From an uncultured Tolumonas sp. (lineage in GTDB: Bacteria; Pseudomonadota; Gammaproteobacteria; Enterobacterales; Aeromonadaceae): DNA of 64,000 bases. The stretch's first letter is position 1. Each line of letters begins with the position of its first letter. A program made the position numbers and the translations under genes. This document shows, piece by piece, positions 37,941 through 45,121 of this stretch. The notes below the pieces were generated by a model. The model was not told where the DNA came from. It searched no databases and worked only from the letters and a program-made list of their open reading frames with translations. The DNA lies in the NCBI RefSeq assembly GCF_963556105.2, contig NZ_OY829944.1:936501-1000500 (forward strand). The letters are read 5' to 3'.

Positions 37941-38849
37941 ATGATTTCACGTGTTGAAGCGGCTCCTGGTGGTTTTCAATTATCCGAATTTATTCAAGGT
38001 TACTGGCGACTGGCGGAATGGAACATGTCCGCCCAGCAGCGACTGGATTTTCTCAAACAACATCTGGAGCTGGGTATTACCTCGGTTGACCATGCGGATA
38101 TCTACGGTGGTTACAGCTGCGAACAATTGTTTGGTGAAGCGTTAGCGCTGGAACCCGCATTGCGTCAGCAACTGGAAATCGTGACCAAATGCGATATCAA
38201 ATTACTGTCCGCGAAATATCCTGATCGTACGATTAAACATTACGATACCTCTGCTGCGCACATTGCCTATTCGGTAGATAATTCACTGCAGAATTTAGGC
38301 ACCGATTATCTGGATCTGTTATTGATCCACCGTCCTGATCCACTGATGAATGCGGATGAAGTGGCCGATGCATTTGTGCAGCTGAAACAAAGTGGCAAAG
38401 TGCGTCATTTTGGTGTTTCTAACTTCACCCCATATCAATTCGACCTGCTGCAATCGCGTCTGGATTTCCCGCTGGTGACCAATCAGGTGGAAGTCAATCC
38501 GGTTAATATTTTTGCTTTGCACGATGGCACGCTCGATCAAATGCAGATGAAACGTATCCGCCCGATGATTTGGTCGGCGTTGGGGGGCGGTTCTATCTTT
38601 ACTGCACAAACGGAACAGGCACATCGTCTGCGTACGGTATTAGCTAATGTCAGCGAAGAACTGGGTGGTGCAAACCTGGATCAGGTGATTTATGCCTGGC
38701 TGCTGAAACTGCCTTGCCAGCCACTGCCGATTATTGGTTCCGGCAATATTGAGCGAGTGTGTTCTGCGGTAGCGGCAAAAGCGATCAATCTGACACGTGA
38801 ACAGTGGTTTAGCATCTGGGAAGCAGCTGCTGGTCATGAGGTGCCTTAA
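37941..38849 (+). CDS. aldo/keto reductase (YdhF-like)
   Basis: An NAD(P)H-dependent oxidoreductase of the TIM-barrel AKR superfamily; the substrate is unknown. The catalytic tetrad is visible: Asp50 and Tyr55 (VDHADIYGGYS), Lys83 (IVTKCDIK) and His130 (LLLIHRPD). Cofactor-side motifs GKVRHFGVSNFTPYQ and IIGSGNIERV follow. The 302 residues resemble E. coli YdhF (298) throughout. It is divergent from the HTH gene, which might regulate it (inference). Confidence 0.92.
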   Translation: MISRVEAAPGGFQLSEFIQGYWRLAEWNMSAQQRLDFLKQHLELGITSVDHADIYGGYSCEQLFGEALALEPALRQQLEIVTKCDIKLLSAKYPDRTIKHYDTSAAHIAYSVDNSLQNLGTDYLDLLLIHRPDPLMNADEVADAFVQLKQSGKVRHFGVSNFTPYQFDLLQSRLDFPLVTNQVEVNPVNIFALHDGTLDQMQMKRIRPMIWSALGGGSIFTAQTEQAHRLRTVLANVSEELGGANLDQVIYAWLLKLPCQPLPIIGSGNIERVCSAVAAKAINLTREQWFSIWEAAAGHEVP

Positions 38850-38904
38850 AACAAGCTGTGTTTCCTCGCTTGTCGTCAGCTAAAAGAGCAGTTAAACTCA
38901 CAAA

Positions 38905-38924
38905 TACTGTATACATAAACAGTA
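38905..38924 (+). promoter_or_regulatory. LexA (SOS) box of dinB
   Basis: TACTGT-ATACATAA-ACAGTA matches the LexA consensus CTGT-N8-ACAG fully. The palindrome extends to 10-bp arms (38901-38928). It ends 6 bp before the dinB ATG. Confidence 0.93.
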
Positions 38925-38930
38925 TTTGTG

Positions 38931-39986
38931 ATGAGAAAAATTATCCATGTGGATATGGACTGCTTTTTTGCCGCAGTCGAGATGCGCGATAATCCAGCGC
39001 TGGTGTCGTTGCCATTGGCGATTGGCAGCCCGGCGGAGCGTCGCGGCGTCATTTCGACCTGTAATTATGTCGCGCGTCGTTATGGCATTCGTTCAGCCAT
39101 GGCGACGGCACATGCATTGCGTCTTTGCCCGCGTTTAGTATTACTGCCGGGCCGAATGGCGTTATACCGCGAAGTGTCGCGCCAAGTTATGCAGATCTTT
39201 GCCCGCTACAGCGAGATCATTGAACCTGTCTCGATCGATGAAGCTTATATTGATGTCACTGACAGCCCATTATTTCAAGGCAGTGCAACACGTATTGCGG
39301 AAGCGATACGGGCAGATATTCAGCGCGAATTAAATCTCACCGCATCCGCGGGAGTGGCACCGAATAAATTCTTAGCCAAAATTGCCTCTGAACAAAATAA
39401 ACCCGACGGTCTGTTTGTCTTATCGCCACCGCAAGTGCCGGAGTTTGTCCGCCAGCTGGCGTTATCGCGTATTCCCGGTATCGGTGGCAAAACGGCTGAG
39501 CGATTAAACGCGGTAGGGTTGCACACCTGTGCCGATGTGCAGCTGTTTCCCCGTCAGCAATTACTGCTGCAATTTGGCAAAACCGGCTTGATGTTATTAG
39601 AGCGGGCCTATGGTATCGATGAACGCCAGTTGAACACCTCACGGGAGCGCAAATCGGTGGGAGTAGAAACAACTTTCGCGGTGGATATTGCGCTAGAAGA
39701 ACAGGGGCATGCGATATTGCCGCAATTGCTGGCGGAGTTGTCGAAGCGCTTACAGCGCCGTGAATGGCGCGGGCAGATCGCGCGGCAAGGTGTCAAAATC
39801 AAATTTGCCGATTTTCAGCAAACTACAGTTGAACGTTCGGTGAATCGATTTTCACCACCACTATTTGATGAGCTATTACATGAAGCCTGGCTGCGTGGCG
39901 GGGGAAAACCGGTGCGGTTGGTGGGCATCAATATTGGTTTCCCTGCCGCCGAAAATACGCAACAGCTGCCGCTTGATCTGCAATAA
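38931..39986 (+). CDS. dinB: DNA polymerase IV
   Basis: Pol IV is a Y-family translesion polymerase of the SOS response. I start at the ATG at 38931 (MRKIIHVDMDCFFAAVEMRD, as in E. coli), not the GTG at 38928. The 351 residues include the first catalytic Asp (HVDMDCFF), the SIDEAYIDV motif with the other acidic ligands, the helix-hairpin-helix LSRIPGIGGKTAERLNAVG and the little-finger domain. The C-terminal sequence LPLDLQ fits the QLxLxx clamp-binding motif. No Shine-Dalgarno fits between the LexA box and the start, so the mRNA may have almost no leader. Confidence 0.95.
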   Translation: MRKIIHVDMDCFFAAVEMRDNPALVSLPLAIGSPAERRGVISTCNYVARRYGIRSAMATAHALRLCPRLVLLPGRMALYREVSRQVMQIFARYSEIIEPVSIDEAYIDVTDSPLFQGSATRIAEAIRADIQRELNLTASAGVAPNKFLAKIASEQNKPDGLFVLSPPQVPEFVRQLALSRIPGIGGKTAERLNAVGLHTCADVQLFPRQQLLLQFGKTGLMLLERAYGIDERQLNTSRERKSVGVETTFAVDIALEEQGHAILPQLLAELSKRLQRREWRGQIARQGVKIKFADFQQTTVERSVNRFSPPLFDELLHEAWLRGGGKPVRLVGINIGFPAAENTQQLPLDLQ

Positions 39987-39987
39987 A

Positions 39988-40013
39988 AAGCCCCTCGTTT
40001 TAGCGACGGGCTT
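39988..40013 (+). terminator. probable terminator after dinB
   Basis: AAGCCC (39988-39993) / GGGCTT (40008-40013) flanks an imperfect inner stem. The T-tract is short (TTAATT). The IS begins 6 bp later. Confidence 0.5.
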
Positions 40014-40020
40014 AATTAGA

Positions 40021-40080
40021 TGGTCCGCCTCCGTTCTCAGCGACTAAGCTGAGAATGAGTTAGGTAACGGAGGTGAACCA
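40021..40080 (+). promoter_or_regulatory. IS leader hairpin that hides the transposase ribosome site
   Basis: CCTCCGTT (40028-40035) pairs with AACGGAGG (40066-40073), and TGGT/ACCA extend it outward. Inside, TTCTCAGC / GCTGAGAA (40034-40041 / 40048-40055) is a competing or stacked 8-bp stem. The right arm contains the GGAGG ribosome site of the transposase. Confidence 0.7.
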
Positions 40081-40082
40081 TC

Positions 40083-41114
40083 ATGTCTATTCAAGTCATT
40101 GGTATCGATTTAGGCAAATCTAATTTCCATTTAGTTGCACACGATCGCAAAGGCAACACCCTTTTTCGAAAAAAACTTTCCCGCAAACAGTTGATCCAAT
40201 TTATCTATGACACCCCGCTCACCACCATCGCCTTTGAAGCCTGCGGAGGTGCTCATTGGTTGGGACGATTGAGTCTTAAGCTCGGTCATTCAGTGAAACT
40301 GCTTCCCCCTCAATATGTACGGCCTTATGTCAAAGGCAATAAAAATGATTTCATTGATGCTGATGCCATTGCTGAAGCATCGCAACGGCCGTCCATGCGA
40401 TTTGTTGAAGTCAAATCAGAGGATGCGCAACTCATCACCGCTGTTTATCGTGTTCGGCAGGGATATATCAAAGACCGAACTGCATGCATGTGCAGGATTG
40501 GTGCTTTATTACTCGAGTTTGGTGTCAGTCTGCCGCAGGGACATGGGACGATGAAACAGTTATTCACCTAGCTGACAGCGAATGCACCCGAACTGCCGTC
40601 AGCATTAAACATCGAATTAACGGCATTGCATGAGTATTACAAATATCTGAATGAACAAATCAAAGTGCAGGATGACAAACTTACGCGCCATGTTGCGCAG
40701 AGCGATGAAGGGCAATTATTGCATGAGATCCCTGGAGTTGGTGTACTGACGGCCAGTCAATGTATGGCGGAATTAGGGAGTGTGAAACAATTTAAGAATG
40801 GACGCAATCTGGCCGCATGGCTGGGGCTGGTTCCCCATCAGCATTCGACGGGAGGAAAACCGCGTTTACTCGGAATAAGCAAACGAGGGAATAAACATCT
40901 GAGAACGCTGTTCATTCATGGAGCGAGGGCGATTTTAGCCAGGCCGGAAAAGACGGGGTCGATATTTGGGGACTGGTTAGTGCAACTACGAGCCAGTAAG
41001 CCGTTCAATGTAGTGTGTGTGGCGTTAGCGAATAAACTGGCCCGGATAGTCTGGGCGGTATTGAGGTACAAAGAAGCGTTTAATGCAGAGAAACTGCAAT
41101 CCGAGTTTGCATGA
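40083..41114 (+). pseudogene. IS110-family transposase with an in-frame amber codon
   Basis: One frame of 344 codons is interrupted by TAG at 40569-40571 (codon 163); nothing is shifted. The first part has the RuvC-like DEDD domain (IGIDLGKSNFHLV, FEACGGAHWL, KGNKNDFIDADAIAEA). The second part has the Transposase_20 domain (LLHEIPGVGVLTASQ, LGLVPHQHSTGGKPRLLGISKRGNKHLR), with the Ser of HSTGG at the position of the catalytic serine in this family. A single C-to-T change of a CAG codon would produce the stop. Translation could restart only at a TTG (40626) with no ribosome site. Active only if the amber is suppressed, or if this base is a sequencing error. Confidence 0.88.
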
Positions 41115-41314
41115 GCAAAGAGAAGATGACGAAAACGGTAGAACCACCGGAATAGAACCTGACAATAAAAACAGCAGAAAATGCTTTGGGCTTTTTTGAG
41201 GATATTCCGGCGCGGAACTCATCGTGGAGCGGGAAGCGAGAGCCTCCCAACAGAGACTCCGAATACATTAGCGCAGACCAATCCCGTCATTGAAGTTTGT
41301 TCTTGCAATAACGG
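41115..41314 (+). ncRNA. candidate bridge/seek guide RNA region of the IS
   Basis: IS110-family elements encode a structured guide RNA in a non-coding end; in the IS1111 group it is downstream of the transposase. Here the 5' non-coding end is about 60 bp and the 3' end about 200 bp, which fits. Short stems can be drawn (for example CGGT-AGAACC-ACCG near 41139-41152). I cannot define the RNA ends, and the loops that would pair with target and donor are not identified. Confidence 0.45.
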
Positions 41315-41375
41315 GGCGGACCATACATTTTATTTGTTGATGACGGCTCACTGTCATCACCGCAAAGGCGGCTAA

Positions 41376-43025
41376 TTATTTTGTGGTGCAGGAAGCAAAC
41401 ATATCCAGCGAAGTGTCATACGCACTGGTTTTGACATCCAGCAGACCCAGCACAGAATGGAACAGATTATCCTGCGAAAGTGGTTCATCGGCTTTCCGCA
41501 ACAAGCAGTTCTTATCCAGCTTCATGCGTTGCAAAAAGCTCGGTGAAAACCATTGTAATGCGCCGATATGGGTTTGTTCTTCCGGTGCAATCATATACGG
41601 CGCGGCATGCAGATAAATGCCTTTCTCGCCGGTTGACTCACCATGATCAGCCATATACAACATCGCGGTATCAAAACGTTGGTTGTTTTGCTGCAGTAAT
41701 TTTATCACCTGACTCAACACATAATCGCTATACACAATGGTGTTGTCATAAGCGTTGATCAGTTCCTGACGCGGGCAATCTTGTAGCTGATTGGTGCGGC
41801 ATTCTGGCAGGAATTTTTTAAATTTCTCCGGTGAACGCAGGTAATAAGCAGGGCCATGACTACCTTTCATGTGCAAGACAATGACACCATCGTTAGTCAG
41901 CTTATCGATGTAATCCTGTAACTGATACAGCAGAATTTCATCAAAACATTCCCCGTTAGTACACAAACCCGGTACTTTCAGATCTTGTACATTCTGTTCA
42001 CCGATGCGCACTGCGACACCACGACTGCTGGAATTGTTATCTTTCCACAACAAATCAAAACCAGCATGTTTCAGCACATCCACCAGATTTTCATTGCGTT
42101 TGGCTTTGCTGTCGCTGTAGTCCTGACGCGTGAATTTAGAGAACATGCAAGGCACCGACACTGCCGTTTCGGTACCGCATGAACTGACGTTACGATAATT
42201 CACGATATCCAGCTTACTCAGCTCAGGGTTCGTGTCACGGGCATAACCATTCAGGCTGAACTCACTGGCACGCGCCGCTTCACCGACCACAATCACAGTC
42301 AGCACTTTTTTCTGACCACCGGCAGTGATCTTGGCGCCTTTCTTCGCATCTTCGCCCAACGGCGCAACGACGATTTTGCCGCCGCTCAATGTGCTACTGA
42401 TATACGATTGGATCGCGCCAACATAGTTCACTGGCACAATCATGTGACGAATATAGGTGTTATTACGGGCAAAAGAGGCGATATCAACGTAATAAGCGGC
42501 GGCAACCCCACTGCTGATCACCAGCGTCATTACCAGCGTCAGAAACTTATAACCAACCTCTTTCATAAACGACGCATAGTGGATCTTGCTGCGCAGTAGT
42601 AACACCACGGGCAATACACCGAGTAACAAAAGATAAAGGCCCAGTTTTAGACTGAGTAATTCTCCGGCTTCACGAGGGTCGGTCATTAAAGTGTTGCGTA
42701 TCATTTCGCGGTCAATGACGACACCATAACTATCCATGAAATAGGCGGTTGTCGCGCCACCTAATAACAGCACCGACAAGAGCGGTTTGAATAACCATGG
42801 CAGCAACAACAAAGAGAGGATCTGATTCAGCCAGGTGATCAACAGCAGGTAAAGCGCGGCTAAAAACAGCACGCTATGCCAGTTGTCCGTGCCGATGGCA
42901 TTAAACGCAGCCTGCCAGAACGAAAAGTTGGTAAAGGTAATAAAAAACCATGCCGCCAGTAAGATCTGGCGGGCAGGTGTGAGTTGCAGTGAAAATCGAC
43001 GTAAAAAATTCATCAATAAACTCAT
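41376..43025 (-). CDS. eptA: lipid A phosphoethanolamine transferase (EptA/MCR superfamily)
   Basis: Inner-membrane enzyme that adds phosphoethanolamine to lipid A, lowering its negative charge. Over 549 residues: five N-terminal membrane helices (within about 18-178), a bridging segment, and a periplasmic alkaline-phosphatase-fold domain (about 240-549). Zinc and catalytic residues are visible: Glu249 (VVGEAAR), nucleophile Thr285 (CGTETAVSVPCMFS), Asp460-His461 (ADHGES); substrate-side His390 (KGSHGP) and His473. It starts directly at the pepD stop (TAA-ATG) with no ribosome site of its own, so it is probably coupled to pepD. No two-component genes lie beside it. Whether it confers polymyxin resistance is not known. 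Confidence 0.88.
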   Translation of the reverse strand: MSLLMNFLRRFSLQLTPARQILLAAWFFITFTNFSFWQAAFNAIGTDNWHSVLFLAALYLLLITWLNQILSLLLLPWLFKPLLSVLLLGGATTAYFMDSYGVVIDREMIRNTLMTDPREAGELLSLKLGLYLLLLGVLPVVLLLRSKIHYASFMKEVGYKFLTLVMTLVISSGVAAAYYVDIASFARNNTYIRHMIVPVNYVGAIQSYISSTLSGGKIVVAPLGEDAKKGAKITAGGQKKVLTVIVVGEAARASEFSLNGYARDTNPELSKLDIVNYRNVSSCGTETAVSVPCMFSKFTRQDYSDSKAKRNENLVDVLKHAGFDLLWKDNNSSSRGVAVRIGEQNVQDLKVPGLCTNGECFDEILLYQLQDYIDKLTNDGVIVLHMKGSHGPAYYLRSPEKFKKFLPECRTNQLQDCPRQELINAYDNTIVYSDYVLSQVIKLLQQNNQRFDTAMLYMADHGESTGEKGIYLHAAPYMIAPEEQTHIGALQWFSPSFLQRMKLDKNCLLRKADEPLSQDNLFHSVLGLLDVKTSAYDTSLDMFASCTTK

Positions 43026-44480
43026 TTATTTATTAGGGATTGCCGCCAGCATAGCGACCAGCAACTGCCAGAAACGGGCTACTGCAGGAATGTGTACCCG
43101 CTCATCCGGCGAATGCGCACCCTGAATGGTTGGGCCGAAAGAGACCATATCCCAGTGCGGATATTGCGCTTTGAACAGACCACACTCCAAACCGGCATGG
43201 ATCACCATCAACTTTGGCAATTCACCAAACAATGCTTCATGTTGTTGACGCAGTAATGCCAAGGTGGGTGATGATGGGTCTGGCGCCCAGCCAGGATAGG
43301 CACCATCAAACTGGCAATCAGCACCCGCCAGCGCACACAAAGAAGCGGTCATCTGCTCAACGTAATGACGGCCTTCGTCGTTTAATGAACGGATCAGGCA
43401 TTGGATATAAACGCCGGCTTCGTTGGTCTGGATCACGCCAAGATTCGTCGAGGTTTCCACCACTCCTTCAATTGCATGGCTCATGCGGATCACGCCATTC
43501 GGGCAGGCGAGCAGCATTTGCAGCAAACGTTGCTGATCAGTCAGACTAAAGCAATTTGCTGGCTGTGCTGCTGGCAGGCACGAGATCTGTAAATAGCTAT
43601 CTACTTCCTGCAGCTCAAGCTGTAGAGCTTTGGTGCGTTCAACGATTAATTGCTGTACGGCATCGATACGATCTGTCGCCACCAGAATGACGGCTTCTGC
43701 TTCGCGAGGAATAGCATTACGTAATGTGCCACCAGAAATAGTGGCCAGCCGAATTTGTTCAGCCGGCAAAGCCTGTAACACACGGCTTAACAGCTTGTTG
43801 GCATTACCACGATCCTGATGGATGTTGACACCAGAATGGCCGCCGCGCAGACCTTTAACTTGCAGCGAGAATGCCTGCATACCGGCCGGAATGGCTTCTC
43901 GCTGGCATTGGAAATGAATATTGGCGTCGACACCACCAGCACAACCCATATAGGCTTCGGCATCTTGTTCGGAGTCGGTATTCAGCAGAATATCGCCTTC
44001 CAGCCAACCGGCCTGCAGACCAAAAGCACCACCCATGCCGGCTTCTTCATCGACGGTCAGTAACACTTCCAACGGGCCATGCTGCACGGTGTTATCGGCC
44101 AATACCGCCAGACAGGCTGCGGCACCGATGCCATTATCAGCACCTAAGGTCGTGCCACGTGCGCGCACCCATTCACCATCGATATAGGCTTGGATCGGGT
44201 CACGGGTAAAATCATGTTTGGTATCGGCATTGGCTTGCGGCACCATATCGATATGTGCTTGCAAGATCACACCTTTGCGGTTTTCCAGACCCGGGGTCGC
44301 CGGCTTTTTCAGGATCAGGTTGCCAACGGGGTCAACCTTAACACTGATAGCCTGTGACTTTGCCCAGTCTTGTATCCATTGACTTAATGCAGCTTCATGC
44401 TTGGAAGGGCGGGGGATCTGGCAGAATTTGTCGAAAAAGAACCACAAATGAGACGGTGATAATTGTTGTAATTCACTCAT
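43026..44480 (-). CDS. pepD: cytosol non-specific dipeptidase PepD
   Basis: PepD (aminoacyl-histidine dipeptidase, peptidase D) is a cytosolic di-zinc M20-family enzyme that hydrolyses Xaa-His and other dipeptides. The 484 residues match E. coli (485). Metal-site motifs in order: LQAHIDMVPQ, TTLGADNGIGAAA (bridging Asp), LTVDEEAGMGGAFGL (catalytic Glu), LLNTDSEQ, and the C-terminal HAGLECGLF. The ATG follows GGAGAATGTTTC-type bases. A terminator separates it from the small upstream gene; eptA follows with no gap. Confidence 0.96.
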   Translation of the reverse strand: MSELQQLSPSHLWFFFDKFCQIPRPSKHEAALSQWIQDWAKSQAISVKVDPVGNLILKKPATPGLENRKGVILQAHIDMVPQANADTKHDFTRDPIQAYIDGEWVRARGTTLGADNGIGAAACLAVLADNTVQHGPLEVLLTVDEEAGMGGAFGLQAGWLEGDILLNTDSEQDAEAYMGCAGGVDANIHFQCQREAIPAGMQAFSLQVKGLRGGHSGVNIHQDRGNANKLLSRVLQALPAEQIRLATISGGTLRNAIPREAEAVILVATDRIDAVQQLIVERTKALQLELQEVDSYLQISCLPAAQPANCFSLTDQQRLLQMLLACPNGVIRMSHAIEGVVETSTNLGVIQTNEAGVYIQCLIRSLNDEGRHYVEQMTASLCALAGADCQFDGAYPGWAPDPSSPTLALLRQQHEALFGELPKLMVIHAGLECGLFKAQYPHWDMVSFGPTIQGAHSPDERVHIPAVARFWQLLVAMLAAIPNK

Positions 44481-44496
44481 GAAACATTCTCCTGCT

Positions 44497-44531
44497 CAGA
44501 AACAAAATGCGCCGCAGATAGCGCAGCGCAT
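44497..44531 (-). terminator. terminator of the small membrane protein gene
   Basis: Read on the - strand: ATGCGCTGC / GCGGCGCAT with a 7-nt loop and one T-G pair, then TTTTGTTTC. Confidence 0.7.
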
Positions 44532-44552
44532 GCTTAATGGTTGTTGTAAAAA

Positions 44553-44843
44553 TCAGATCGGGCGGCGAAACAGACGGAATCCAATGTATAGGATAATGGA
44601 TGTTGCCACCGAGCTGGCACTAAACAGATACATCACATAATAGGCGTGTTGCATGGGGTCATTACCATCCGGTAATAAATGGATCACGCCTCGATTGATC
44701 AGCTGATTAGCCAGCAATGCCAGCAGTGCCCAACCGCTGATCCATTTCATTTTTTGGTTATGTGAACGATGCGGTTGGTTATACATCAGTCCAACCCAGA
44801 AACAGAACCAGACGGTAACAAAAATATATGAAAACAGAGCCAT
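44553..44843 (-). CDS. small membrane protein of unknown function
   Basis: I do not recognise this 96-residue protein. It has three hydrophobic segments, at about 2-20, 34-51 and 67-88, with short polar loops and a basic C-terminus (FRLFRRPI), suggesting an inner-membrane protein. It has its own terminator, so it is a single-gene unit upstream of pepD. Codon use and the ATG start look ordinary. Confidence 0.7.
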   Translation of the reverse strand: MALFSYIFVTVWFCFWVGLMYNQPHRSHNQKMKWISGWALLALLANQLINRGVIHLLPDGNDPMQHAYYVMYLFSASSVATSIILYIGFRLFRRPI

Positions 44844-44986
44844 GGCGAGTTATCCGGCGGTGTGAATAAAAATCGGTCTTAATAACGCAAGCCTGATCAT
44901 GCCACGAAAGTTAGCGTGACAGAAGTCACAACAGCGATCCGAAAAAGAGAGGATGACGTATAAACATAGAATTACTGATATTAGGG

Positions 44987-45015
44987 TGTCATCTGGCGGT
45001 CATGATGTTGTCATC
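44987..45015 (+). promoter_or_regulatory. possible PhoB box
   Basis: TGTCAT (44987), GGTCAT (44998) and TGTCAT (45009) recur at exactly 11-bp steps, the spacing of Pho-box half sites (CTGTCAT). The intervening bases are less A/T-rich than usual, and a -10 at the ideal distance is not obvious. The downstream gene is a phosphatase-family enzyme. Confidence 0.4.
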
Positions 45016-45121
45016 TTTGCCGGGCAGCGTGAAAGATGATAACAGTTTGTAATTGCCCGACAGGATGGGATGGGTGTATAACCTCACCTCCTGTAACATT
45101 CAGTGTCGTTACGGAGCCTGT

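Larger units (their letters stand above)
40020..41324 (+). mobile_element. IS110-family insertion sequence, IS1111 type
   Basis: A single DEDD transposase gene lies between inverted repeats ATGGTCCGCC (40020-40029) and GGCGGACCAT (41315-41324). The match extends another 5 bp (CCGTT) after a 1-base gap, giving about 15 of 16. Inverted repeats near the ends separate the IS1111 group from other IS110 elements, which lack them. In that group the repeats are sub-terminal, so true ends may lie a few bases outside. It sits between the convergent dinB and eptA-like genes, disrupting neither. The transposase has a premature stop, so the copy is probably inactive alone. Confidence 0.85.

Noticed and set aside
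41376..43025. Mobile mcr-type resistance cassette carried by the adjacent IS
   Set aside because: The IS is downstream and single, the gene is coupled to chromosomal pepD, and there is no second IS copy to form a composite transposon.
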